Below are positions 26,471-34,354 of a stretch of DNA of 35,242 bases, piece after piece. The position numbers were made by a program, and so were the translations under genes. The notes under the pieces are model-generated. The model searched no databases. It worked only from the letters and a program-made list of their open reading frames with translations, and was not told the origin of the DNA. Within the stretch, counting starts at the first letter, position 1. Every line of letters begins with the position of its first letter. Source of the stretch: a bacterium (lineage in GTDB: Bacteria; Chloroflexota; Chloroflexia; Chloroflexales; Kallotenuaceae); contig JADDQE010000195.1 in NCBI GenBank assembly GCA_016781525.1, positions 1-35,242 of the forward strand. The letters run 5' to 3'.

Positions 26471-26512
26471 GTTCTCTCTCCAGTTTCAATGCGCCTCGTG
26501 CGCTGCTGAACG

Positions 26513-26542
26513 TATGACGTACGCTCGCTGCGAAAGGTTGCA
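26513..26542 (-). promoter_or_regulatory. Candidate autoregulated ECF promoter of the sigma factor gene
   Basis: On the minus strand, TGCAACC (26542-26536) is followed, after 16 bases, by CGTCATA (26519-26513). An AAC-containing -35 with a CGTC -10 at this spacing is the pattern of many ECF promoters. The start would be near 26507, with a leader of about 37 bases. No second copy was found in the window. Confidence 0.5.
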
Positions 26543-26687
26543 GCTTCAGCATAGCACCCGCTCCCGGCTCCGCCATCCTCCGATCGACGGAGAAAGGCCA
26601 TGCCTTTGGATAGGTAGCGGCGGTTTGACGGTTTCTTGACAAATATGCTACGCTCCAAACAGTATACCCGCATGTGAAAGGTACCCT

Positions 26688-27767
26688 ATGGCGGAGCTCC
26701 TACGTGGCCGTCCCGCCCTAACCGTCCAGTGGCTTGTCTCGCTCGGTCTCGATCTGCTGGCGACGGCGGGCCTGGTCACGGTTGTGCACGATTACGAGGG
26801 CTTGGGCACGTGGCTCCTCGAAGCTTCTTCCGCACTACCCGTACGCCTTAGGCGAGACCTCGACCTGATGCTGCGCGCGACAAATCATCCCCCAGCAGTC
26901 GTCGAGGCGATTGCCACGGAGGTACTCGGCGCCGACCGCGCTGGCCACACCAGCGCGTCTGACTTTTTCGCCGACCTAGCTGAGCTTGACGAGGCGACCT
27001 GTCGTCGAATGATTGAAACGGTGCTTAGCCGCAGTTTGACGCGCCACGAGCTGACACCAGCACAAGGGCCAGCAGAGCTCCTCGATGATACCGAGGCGCT
27101 TGAAGCTGTGCTTGCCCAGATGGGTACGCCAGTCGACGTGCGTGATGCCGCACAGCTTCTGCGGTCGCCGTTCGAATGGCGCGATCTGGCACTAAGTGGG
27201 CTACAGCGCTTCTGGGAGCGCGTGTATCGCGAGCAGTGGGAGCAAACGAACGCTCAGCTCATCCACAGTGTCGAGCATCATCGGCGGCAGAGCTATCCCA
27301 CCGACATTGCCAGCTTATTTACAGCTGTCACCGGCCGCCAGATTCCCGATCCGGTCCGCCCGCGCCTAGCCGACGTCGAGCATATCCGGTTCGTCCCATC
27401 GCTCTACTTGGGACCATACGTCTCGCTTTTGTTCAATGGCGCGACTGCAACAGTCTTCTACAATGGCCTCGGCGCCCCCCTCGACGACGCCCCGGGACCG
27501 CAGATCGACGATTTATATCACCCACTAACAGCGTTGGCAGATAAGACCCGCTTGGCAATCATGGCGATGCTCAGCGGACGGGAGCTATACGCCCAGGAGA
27601 TCGTGGACCGCCTCGGTATTTCACAGTCGGCTGTCTCGCGGCACTTGCAGCTGATGGTCGACATGAAAGTGCTGAATGTCCGGCGCGGTGAGCGCGGCGC
27701 GAAGTTCTACTCAATCAATGGCCCTGCCCTCCAGCGTGTCGCCCAGCGCTTGAGCGAGTTTAGGTAA
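26688..27767 (+). CDS. ArsR-type winged-helix transcriptional regulator
   Basis: This 359-residue protein has a DNA-binding ArsR/SmtB-like winged helix at its C-terminus (about 275-350): LADKTRLAIMAMLSGRELYA, QEIVDRLGISQSAVSRHLQL and VLNVRRGERGAKFYSIN. The first 270 residues form an alpha-helical and mixed domain of the kind seen fused to ArsR domains in actinobacteria and Chloroflexota (DUF5937-like), which probably senses a ligand or dimerises. No metal-binding ELCVCD motif is visible in the winged helix, so metal sensing is unlikely. AAAGG lies six bases before the ATG. TTGACA occurs at 26636-26641, 47 bases upstream, but no -10 lies at the ideal distance. It is divergent from the sigma factor gene; the target is not visible. 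Confidence 0.9.
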   Translation: MAELLRGRPALTVQWLVSLGLDLLATAGLVTVVHDYEGLGTWLLEASSALPVRLRRDLDLMLRATNHPPAVVEAIATEVLGADRAGHTSASDFFADLAELDEATCRRMIETVLSRSLTRHELTPAQGPAELLDDTEALEAVLAQMGTPVDVRDAAQLLRSPFEWRDLALSGLQRFWERVYREQWEQTNAQLIHSVEHHRRQSYPTDIASLFTAVTGRQIPDPVRPRLADVEHIRFVPSLYLGPYVSLLFNGATATVFYNGLGAPLDDAPGPQIDDLYHPLTALADKTRLAIMAMLSGRELYAQEIVDRLGISQSAVSRHLQLMVDMKVLNVRRGERGAKFYSINGPALQRVAQRLSEFR

Positions 27768-27769
27768 TA

Positions 27770-27804
27770 GGCGTCAGGTTTCAGGCTTTAGGCTTCAGGA
27801 GCCA
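27770..27804. repeat. Degenerate heptamer array after the ArsR-type gene
   Basis: Two bases after the stop codon run five 7-base units in phase: GGCGTCA, GGTTTCA, GGCTTTA, GGCTTCA, GGAGCCA. The consensus GGCTTCA differs from the GGGCTAG type near cysS, but the period is the same. Confidence 0.75.
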
Positions 27805-28041
27805 CGTACGTGCGGCGCGGCCTGCACCTCTTGAGCTATGTTCGACGGGGCGCGCTGATGATCTTGGCGGCGCGATTGCCGGCGGAACCGCTGCCGCTGC
27901 GGCGAGTTGTGCCTGAGCCCCCGCCAAATGATGTACCCACTGGGCAACTCTCCAGTACGTCGGGTCGAACCCACACCCATGCTATTCCATGACAGACTGG
28001 CCCGTGAAAGGTGAGAGCATCCTCGGGCAAAGCAGAAAAAC
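27805..28041. other. Gene-free gap with one weak short frame
   Basis: A 60-codon frame starts with GTG at 27810 and runs to 27992. AGGAG lies eight bases upstream, but that AGGAG comes from the heptamer array. The product is rich in Arg and Pro and matches nothing I know. I do not call it a gene. Confidence 0.35.
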
Positions 28042-28069
28042 CGAGACCCCCGCCTAAGCAGGGGTCTCG
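28042..28069 (-). terminator. Rho-independent terminator of the secreted DUF11-type gene
   Basis: A 9-bp GC-rich stem (28042-28050 with 28061-28069) with a ten-base loop is followed on the minus strand by TTTTT (28040-28036). It lies 24 bases past the stop codon of the surface-protein gene. Confidence 0.88.
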
Positions 28070-28092
28070 CCGGTGTTCCTGAAGTTCAGGTG

Positions 28093-30684
28093 TTACTGCA
28101 CGGCGCGCTCCACGTCCACGTGGATGCCGTAGCAGGCCGTCTTGGACAGACCCGTCACGGTGATCGAGTTGGCGCTAACCTGTGCCGTGCGATGCACACT
28201 GAACTGTCCCGGCTCGACGTACGGCTGGTTGGTCGTGCAGCTCATCGGGTGAATCTTCACGTTGCTCGCCACACCCGCGAAGCGGAAGCCCGAGTTCAGC
28301 GTGATCGTGATGCTGTTGGCAGTGCTGGTGCTGGTCCCCGTGATCTTACCCGCGGTGTAGTACTGCCCGGCGATTAGGTTAGCCCCAGTGGCGGTAGAGA
28401 TGCCCGTATGACCACTCTGCGTGCTCCACGGTGTGTACATGAACCAGTTGCTGGGCGCTCCCTGTGTCGCCGACCAGGCGAAGCCCGCACCGGTCGCAGT
28501 CTCGCCCTTCCACTGCACCTGGCAGGTGATGCTGCCGGGGTCGGAGACGTTGGGGTGGTTGGTCGCGCTCGCCGTCGCCGTGTTGTTGTACACCGTGCAG
28601 TAGGCGAAGCTCGTGCTGCTGCTGACGCTCGCGCTGAAGCTCGCGCCGGGTGGCAGATCGCCCATGGTGCAGTTCAACGTCTGCTGCGCCGGGTACGTGC
28701 CGGAGATCGAGCAGTCCTGCGTGGCGGTCGTCCATGCGGAGGCGGTTCCTGTCGGCAGCGGATCGCTCAGGGTCACGCCCTTCGCCGTGCCGTCGCCCGA
28801 ATTACTCACCACCATGCTGAACGTGAGCGCGTCACCTGCATTCACCTCCTGCCCGTCCGGCGTCTTGACGATCGTCAGCTTCGGCTCGACGCCGAGGTAG
28901 TGGTCGGGATCGTCATCACAGACTTTCGTGCTGTCGTAGTAGCCGCAGGACTCGCCGACATTCTTGTACTGCCCCTTCACGGCCTTGCCGGTGGCCTCGT
29001 ACAGCCAGGTCTCGGTGAGGTCGAGCTTGCCGTCGTTGTTGGCGTCACCCGACTTGTAGATCGGGGTCACGCCCTGGTCGTCGGTGACCTGGACGTTGCT
29101 CAGCGGCACGTTGCCGGGGTTCGTCACCTCGTACGTCCACTTGACCGGATCGCCAACAAGAATGTACGGACCCGTGGGGCTGTTGTTGTCCGTGCCGTTC
29201 GTCTTCTTGACGATCTCGATCTTCGGATCCGCGCCAAAGTAGCAGTCGGGGTCGGTTGCGCTTACTTGCGTACTGTTGTAGCTGCCGGTCGCCGTGCCGA
29301 CATTCTTGTACTGCCCCTTCACGGCCTTGCCGGTGGCCTCGTACAGCCAGGTCTCGGTGAGGTCGAGCTTGCCGTCGTTGTTGGCGTCACCCGACTTGTA
29401 GATCGGGGTCACACCCTGGTCGTCGGTGACGACGATGTTGCTCAGGGGCCGGTTGCCGATGTTCGTGACCTCGTACGTCCAGGTCACCGTCGAGCCCACC
29501 AGCACGCTTGGGCAGCTGTCGTTGGTGCCGTTCGTCTTCTTGACGATCTTGATCTTCGGATTCGGCACCTCATTGTAGAACCTCACCGCCGCGGTGGTTG
29601 CACTTGAGAAGGGCGGCACCTCAATGCAGATGGCCGGGTTGGCCTCATCATCCGTAGTCGGGACCGGCGGCGTACCACCCGTCACCGGTGCCACGGCGTT
29701 ACCATTGAGTGTGGCGGAGACGAACTCGTAGCCCGCCGGAACGGACTCGCAGGCCAGCATCCGGCCGCCGCCGATCGACATCGCGAACGAGGCCGGCAGC
29801 TTGTCCGTCCAGCCCTTGCCGTTCCACTCGTTTTCGAGCAACTCGAACGCAGTGACCCACTTCCACGTCGTGACTTCCACGCCGTCAACGTACTTCTTGA
29901 TCTCGATGAACGGCGGCTTCTCGATAACCTTGAAGTTGTCGGTCTTGACGTTGTTCCGCGACGGGTTCTTAAAGCCCGGATCCGGCGCGTTGCCCGTCGT
30001 CTGCTTCGCGGCCGGCTTGGGAAGGATGTTCAGAGCGCTGATATTGCCAGCCTTCTGGACGTAGACGGCCAGTGGCGTGATCCACGCCTTGTAGACGCCG
30101 CCGGGGTTCGGCGTGTCGAGGAACGGCATCATCTGCACGGTCATCCCGCCGCCCAGATCGGAGTCCACGTTCGTATCGTGCTGCCCGGCCAGACTGGCGC
30201 CGTCGGCCTCGCTGCTCTCGACGTGGCAGGCCCTGGTCTTACCACCGGTATCCCAGTTGTCCGACGTGGCGCCCAGACCCGGGATGCGGTATGCAGGGAC
30301 GGTTCCAAGAATGACACCATCTTTTACCTGGACCACGCGACAGCGGGCCGGATCCTGCGAGAGCAGGTTCTTACCCGGCGGGTCGGTGATTTGGAAGACA
30401 TAGAGCCCGTCGTTCAGCCCCGCCGCCAACGAGTTCGGGTTGCGCGGGCCGCCGTCCAGGTACACCTCGATCTTCCGCTTGTACTGCACATTGGCGTTGA
30501 CGGCTTGGCCAAACGGCAGCGTCGTGAAGATCGCCCCGTGCACCGGCCGGCCGTTGTACTCGTCGGTGATGGGATCGGTACTTCCGTTCAGAAGTGCCGA
30601 GGCGGTTCCGGCCATGGCGAGCATGCCCAGCAGCATCACTGCGAGCATAAACGGGATGATTTTCCTCAATGGACTTGTAGTCAT
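28093..30684 (-). CDS. Secreted surface protein with DUF11-like repeats and EF-hand-like loops
   Basis: This 863-residue extracellular protein has a clear signal peptide (residues 1-30, cleavage after TASA). It has an N-terminal region of about 300 residues that I do not recognise, and two copies of a DUF11-like domain (KIKIVKKTNGT then WTYEVTNIGN, and KIEIVKKTNGT then WTYEVTNPGN). A third, shorter DUF11 unit (PKLTIVKTPDGQEVNAGD, then DPLPTG) and a C-terminal beta-rich domain of about 150 residues follow. Each of the first two repeats contains GDANNDGKLDLTE (about 432-444 and 546-558), an EF-hand/dockerin-like calcium loop with Asp, Asn, Asp, Asp and Glu in place. There is no C-terminal anchor. 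The ATG at 30684 has GGAGG ten bases upstream. The role is probably structural or adhesive. A terminator follows; the only good upstream promoter lies about 620 bases away. Confidence 0.88.
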   Translation of the reverse strand: MTTSPLRKIIPFMLAVMLLGMLAMAGTASALLNGSTDPITDEYNGRPVHGAIFTTLPFGQAVNANVQYKRKIEVYLDGGPRNPNSLAAGLNDGLYVFQITDPPGKNLLSQDPARCRVVQVKDGVILGTVPAYRIPGLGATSDNWDTGGKTRACHVESSEADGASLAGQHDTNVDSDLGGGMTVQMMPFLDTPNPGGVYKAWITPLAVYVQKAGNISALNILPKPAAKQTTGNAPDPGFKNPSRNNVKTDNFKVIEKPPFIEIKKYVDGVEVTTWKWVTAFELLENEWNGKGWTDKLPASFAMSIGGGRMLACESVPAGYEFVSATLNGNAVAPVTGGTPPVPTTDDEANPAICIEVPPFSSATTAAVRFYNEVPNPKIKIVKKTNGTNDSCPSVLVGSTVTWTYEVTNIGNRPLSNIVVTDDQGVTPIYKSGDANNDGKLDLTETWLYEATGKAVKGQYKNVGTATGSYNSTQVSATDPDCYFGADPKIEIVKKTNGTDNNSPTGPYILVGDPVKWTYEVTNPGNVPLSNVQVTDDQGVTPIYKSGDANNDGKLDLTETWLYEATGKAVKGQYKNVGESCGYYDSTKVCDDDPDHYLGVEPKLTIVKTPDGQEVNAGDALTFSMVVSNSGDGTAKGVTLSDPLPTGTASAWTTATQDCSISGTYPAQQTLNCTMGDLPPGASFSASVSSSTSFAYCTVYNNTATASATNHPNVSDPGSITCQVQWKGETATGAGFAWSATQGAPSNWFMYTPWSTQSGHTGISTATGANLIAGQYYTAGKITGTSTSTANSITITLNSGFRFAGVASNVKIHPMSCTTNQPYVEPGQFSVHRTAQVSANSITVTGLSKTACYGIHVDVERAVQ
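28954..29430. repeat. 135-bp near-identical duplication within the surface-protein gene
   Basis: Bases 28954-29088 and 29296-29430 match at 134 of 135 positions, the only difference being G at 29071 versus A at 29413. The offset is 342 bases, or 114 codons, one protein repeat. The flanking parts of the two repeats have diverged much more. Confidence 0.93.
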
Positions 30685-31290
30685 GATGAGCCATCCTCCA
30701 CTACGATTGAATTACTGCTTGTGTGCCGAGTGATATGGCCTACGTGCTAGCTCCCTCTCGCTCACGCCGTCGGCTCCGATCACCTTCCGTAGCATGGCAC
30801 TGCCTGGAACCTCCTTTGCCGAAGCGCAGCGGGGCGCACGGCGCTCCTGTCGAGCTCATCCTGATCTCGATAGTTGGTCGAAACAATCGAAGAAGTGTAG
30901 CTTACGTGCTGCGCGGGTTCAGCCCGATATGGGCGGGCATAGGCCGCGCGGCGCGCGTTGGATGCGCGAGTGTCATGTGCTTGGGGGTGGTCTCACTGGC
31001 ATGGATTGCTTGTTCCTGTTGCAAGACGACAATGTATTACCCGTGTAAGGCACGTAGAGTCGGACGGGCGCCACGAGATGGCAACCGACGTTCGCCTAGC
31101 AGACAGCGCAGGCGTCACCAGATCACCGGGGATCAGGCTGGTCAGAACAGCACCCGGGACGTTCTTTGATTAAGTTGTAGCGCTCAATCGTTTCTAAGCT
31201 GCTGACCCGAAGTTTAGCTGAGCCAAGCAGCGCCCTTGACAAGGGACTTACGCAGCGTACTGGGGTAGCATGAAGCAGAGATACTACGCC

Positions 31291-31342
31291 AGTACTATAT
31301 AGTTGTTAGTACTTACTATACGCCAGCACAATCGCTTGTCAA
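31291..31342 (-). promoter_or_regulatory. Strong sigma-70 promoter with operator-like palindrome
   Basis: On the minus strand, TTGACA (31342-31337), 16 bases and TATAGT (31320-31315) form a near-consensus promoter. Directly after the -10, overlapping the expected start near 31308, lies an inverted repeat AGTACTA/TAGTACT (31291-31297 with 31307-31313, nine bases apart). That is the ideal place for a repressor. The nearest downstream gene on this strand is the secreted surface protein, about 620 bases away. Confidence 0.65.
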
Positions 31343-31760
31343 GTATAGATACGGTTAAGAATTATGAACCGACAGGATGTGCGTGATTGAGAAGCCTTTT
31401 CCAGAAACAACCGAGCGGTGAAGCAGGTGTGGGGCAACGAATCGCACAGGTATCAGGACCAGCGATTGAGGCATGCACGCCGTTTAGTTCGCTCCTAGTG
31501 CCAATCATTGGCTGGTACAAAAGTACTACGTCCTCGATCACGTGCGCAACTGAAAAATAGAAGGTTCTAGACCACGCTCCAGTAGCGCATGATCCGAATG
31601 TGCCATATGTAGCTGACATTTCGGTGCCTAAGTAGGGCGATTACCTCGCGATCATGCGAGGAAATCCTTTCCTTACCCTCGGCAAACGCATCGCTTTTTC
31701 CTAGACACTTTGGCGTAACAACCCAAGTGGAGCGCTTGCTCCATGCTGCCGGAGGCCTGT

Positions 31761-31766
31761 TATAAT
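31761..31766 (+). promoter_or_regulatory. -10 element of the leaderless membrane-protein gene
   Basis: TATAAT at 31761-31766 ends exactly seven bases before the GTG at 31774, where RNA polymerase would start. TTGCTC (31736-31741), 19 bases upstream, is a modest -35. GGAGG at 31751-31755 is 18 bases before the GTG, too far for normal ribosome binding, and would not be transcribed. Confidence 0.65.
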
Positions 31767-31773
31767 CCCCGCC

Positions 31774-33762
31774 GTGTTTGCTACCATCATTACCGCGCCA
31801 CGTCGCTCGCTTGCCACGCTACGCGCTTGGCTTACGCCTCTCGCCGAATGGCCTTTCTGGGTCTTGCTGTCACTGCTGTTTCTTGGTATTGCGCTGGTCG
31901 CTCAACAACCCCTTCACTATGTGCTCGATATCGGGTACGAGGAAGGTTGGCGGAGCGACCGGCCGCTGATTAGCGGCTGGAATACCGGCGAGCCCGAGCA
32001 CGCCCAGGCCGACGAGCTCTCCTATCGCTGGACCACGGAAGCGTCGCGGGTCTCGTTCCCTGGCCTGGGACATCAACCGTTGGTGGTGACGATCCAGCAG
32101 CTGGGAGCGGCTGCAAACCCACACGCTGCATCCGATGCATTGCATCTCAGTGCCAAGAGTGCTGCGGTCAGCCACCCGTTGACCAGTAACCGCACAGCCT
32201 ATATATTCCTGCCACCAGCCGCGACGGCAGACGGTGTCTTGCTGCTACAGGCACCTACCTTCACACCACCGGGCGACCCTCGGACACTTGGTGTGCCAAT
32301 CGCGCGCGTGGAGCTGGCCTCGACCACCGAATCGCTTTCCGTTCCGCCGGTCGGACTGTTTTGGCCACTCCTGCTACTCCCGCTCGCCTGGGTCACGGCG
32401 CGACGGTGGTGCTTGGGCCGACAGTGGGCAAGCCTCGCCGGTCTTAGCCTGGTCGCCTTGCTCCTCCTGGCATTGGCAGGCGATCGCCTGCGGTTTATTG
32501 TAGCGGGGGAGCCACTGCTGGGCGGCGCCGTTTGGGGCCTCATCGTCGGGATTGCCGTGGTGTGGGTGAGCGAGCGCTACGCGTCTCGCCTGGGCGTGCA
32601 GCCCTCGGCAAGGTTTGTACGGGCGGTTGCGCTGCTGGTTTTCTGGCTGATGCTGCTGCGCTACGGCGGCCGACTCTACCCCGAGTCTATGATTGGCGAC
32701 CTGGGCTTTCACGTTAACCGCCAAAACGAGGTGCTCCAGGGTCTCATTCACCTGACCTCGTTGCACCGAGGCATCGCATTCCCGTATCCCTCCGCCGTCT
32801 ATATCTTGCTGGCGCCGCTGCGGCTCCTCCCTATCGACCCGTATACGCTGGTGGAGTGGGCGGATGCATTCTTTGGAGCGGTGGGCCTTTTGCCGATTGC
32901 CTATATCGCGCTCCGAGCCTTCGACGAGCGTAGGGCTTTGCTGGTGACGGCAACGTATGCCTGCCTAGCCCCAACGATGATGGCGCTGTGGTGGTCGTTT
33001 CTCAGCCATATCTTCAGCCAGGAAGCGATTGTTCTGCTGATCGCGGTACTGCTTGGCGCATGGCATCAGCTGCGACATCCGAGCGGCATTGCGCTGCTCG
33101 TCGGCGTGCTCAGCCTCGTCTTCTTCGGCCACTTTGGGCTGTATATCAATATCTCCCTGCTGCTGGGCGGGCTGCTGCCACTGCTGTGGTGGCGCTTTCG
33201 GCACACGTCCGAGGTGGGCAGCGTGTATGGGCTGGCGCTGGCATTGGTGATCGCCGAGCTTCTGGCGCTTGGTCTGTTTTACTCGGCCTACCTCGACCTA
33301 ATCGTTCAGAAGCTCGGCCAGTTCAGCTCGGGGGGTATGGGCGCGGTGCAGGGTGGCCGGGCTGCAATCTCGCGCCTGGCACTGCTGCGTTCATTGTGGC
33401 GGGATGGGCTGGTGGCCCATTACGCGGTCATTGGCATACCGCTCGCCGTGCTTGGCAGCTACATGCTCTGGCGCCGTGCGCCACACAGTCTGATCGGCTA
33501 TCTCGTGTGGGGAACGATCGGCGTTGCCCTCTTACAGGCAGCAATCCCATTCCTGACCTCGTCGACGATCTCGACGCGCTGGCTGTCATTTTGCGCCTGG
33601 GTCGTCGCCCTTGGGACCGGCATTGTTCTGGACTGGCTGTGGCGCCGAGGGAAGTTGGGACAGACCGCTGCGCTCCTCGCGCTGCTCTGGATCGGCGGCA
33701 ACACGTTGTGGCTCTGGGTACAAGCGCTAGGGTACCGCATCCGGCCGCCGGAACCCTTTTAG
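31774..33762 (+). CDS. Polytopic membrane protein, GT-C glycosyltransferase-like
   Basis: This 662-residue integral membrane protein has about 12 hydrophobic helices. A first helix (about 29-46) is followed by a polar extracytoplasmic segment of roughly 140 residues, then a dense set of helices from about residue 190 to the end. The loop GDLGFHVNRQNEVLQG, followed by a segment with PYPSAVYILLAPL, resembles the first-loop Asp region of GT-C-type, polyprenyl-phosphate-dependent glycosyltransferases. I cannot name a family. The GTG at 31774 is the only start that keeps the first helix in frame, and it coincides with the predicted transcription start, so the mRNA is probably leaderless. It faces the convergent DUF2231 gene across a heptamer array. 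Confidence 0.85.
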   Translation: MFATIITAPRRSLATLRAWLTPLAEWPFWVLLSLLFLGIALVAQQPLHYVLDIGYEEGWRSDRPLISGWNTGEPEHAQADELSYRWTTEASRVSFPGLGHQPLVVTIQQLGAAANPHAASDALHLSAKSAAVSHPLTSNRTAYIFLPPAATADGVLLLQAPTFTPPGDPRTLGVPIARVELASTTESLSVPPVGLFWPLLLLPLAWVTARRWCLGRQWASLAGLSLVALLLLALAGDRLRFIVAGEPLLGGAVWGLIVGIAVVWVSERYASRLGVQPSARFVRAVALLVFWLMLLRYGGRLYPESMIGDLGFHVNRQNEVLQGLIHLTSLHRGIAFPYPSAVYILLAPLRLLPIDPYTLVEWADAFFGAVGLLPIAYIALRAFDERRALLVTATYACLAPTMMALWWSFLSHIFSQEAIVLLIAVLLGAWHQLRHPSGIALLVGVLSLVFFGHFGLYINISLLLGGLLPLLWWRFRHTSEVGSVYGLALALVIAELLALGLFYSAYLDLIVQKLGQFSSGGMGAVQGGRAAISRLALLRSLWRDGLVAHYAVIGIPLAVLGSYMLWRRAPHSLIGYLVWGTIGVALLQAAIPFLTSSTISTRWLSFCAWVVALGTGIVLDWLWRRGKLGQTAALLALLWIGGNTLWLWVQALGYRIRPPEPF

Positions 33763-33821
33763 CTATCACGGGTCAAGGGCCAGCCTTTTGTTCTGAGCTC
33801 TTTGTTCTTGGGTTTCTTTTT

Positions 33822-33856
33822 CCCTCGTCCCTCGTCCCTAGCCCCTCACCCCTTAT
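33822..33856. repeat. Heptamer array at convergent gene ends
   Basis: Five in-phase 7-base units: CCCTCGT twice, CCCTAGC, CCCTCAC and CCCTTAT. The last unit contains the stop codon of the minus-strand DUF2231 gene. Just before it (about 33788-33812) TTGTTCT occurs twice, 14 bases apart, so the 7-base phase may start earlier. Confidence 0.78.
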
Positions 33857-34293
33857 CTGCGTACGCCATAGCCAAGGCCATAGATGAGATGCCCGCCGAC
33901 TGCTCCATCGACGACCAGCATCAAAACTCCAAGCAGCAGCAGCCGGAAATAGCTCTTTCGGCCAGGGCCATTGAGTAGCTCGGGATTGCGCCGGCGATGC
34001 AGGAGAGCTTGACCGTACACGACAAGCAGTGCAATTCCCAAGGCGGCATGCAGGTTGAGCCAGCCGACAACATCGGCAGGAAGCGGCCAGTTAAGCGCGA
34101 CCTCGAGCGTGCCGGTGAGCGTAGCCGCAAAAGCACCCCACCAACCGAGCACCAGCAAACCATACGCTGCACGATCAAGAAATGGATCGGGCCGCCGCAA
34201 GTACGCGAGCGTAAGCGCAAAGTTCAGCAGCAGAAGCGCAATCGGAAAGTGGACGACGGCGGGATGGAGCACAATCGGCACGAGCAACTCCAT
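33853..34293 (-). CDS. DUF2231 family membrane protein
   Basis: This 146-residue inner-membrane protein has four predicted helices and the DUF2231 features VLHPAVVHFPIALLLLNFAL at the N-terminus, a conserved His in the third helix region (NLHAALGIALLVVYGQALLH) and the ending DGAVGGHLIYGLGYGV. The function of the family is not established; its conserved His residues suggest a link to metal or heme. The frame extends to a GTG at 34341, but the extra 16 residues would be encoded by a terminator-like hairpin (34300-34325), so I prefer the ATG at 34293. Neither start has a clear ribosome site. The stop codon lies in a heptamer array. Confidence 0.85.
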   Translation of the reverse strand: MELLVPIVLHPAVVHFPIALLLLNFALTLAYLRRPDPFLDRAAYGLLVLGWWGAFAATLTGTLEVALNWPLPADVVGWLNLHAALGIALLVVYGQALLHRRRNPELLNGPGRKSYFRLLLLGVLMLVVDGAVGGHLIYGLGYGVRR

Positions 34294-34299
34294 AGCAAA

Positions 34300-34325
34300 G
34301 AGGCTGAGGATTAATCCCCAGCCTC
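34300..34325 (-). terminator. Terminator-like hairpin after the wall-anchored protein gene
   Basis: A 10-bp stem with one G-U pair (34300-34309 with 34316-34325, six-base loop) is followed on the minus strand by TTT. It lies 30 bases past the stop codon of the upstream gene and just before the DUF2231 start codon. Confidence 0.6.
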
Positions 34326-34354
34326 TTCCGTATTTTACCACCGATTATCAGGCG

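Larger units (their letters stand above)
30685..31773. other. 1.1-kb region without a convincing gene
   Basis: A 148-codon plus-strand frame (30723-31169) and an 85-codon minus-strand frame (31362-31619) exist, but their products are rich in Arg, Ser and Cys with no recognisable domain, and no start has a good ribosome site. The region becomes AT-richer from about 31200. It contains a perfect odd palindrome at 31233-31245 (CCCTTGACAAGGG), the promoter/operator at 31291-31342, and the promoter of the following gene. It may be the long leader of the surface-protein gene or the remnant of lost genes. Confidence 0.5.

Noticed and set aside
28408..29607. 399-codon plus-strand frame opposite the surface protein
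   Set aside because: Its internal repeats only mirror the duplication of the real gene, and the product is Arg/Val/Ala-rich without domains.
30723..31169. 148-codon plus-strand frame in the gene-free region
   Set aside because: No domain, no ribosome site and an Arg/Ser/Cys-rich composition; probably chance.
31233..31263. Plus-strand promoter from TTGACA at 31236
   Set aside because: No acceptable -10 at 16-18 bases; the best hexamer is TACTGG.
31362..31619. 85-codon minus-strand frame, considered as a transposase remnant
   Set aside because: No transposase motif or terminal repeats could be seen.
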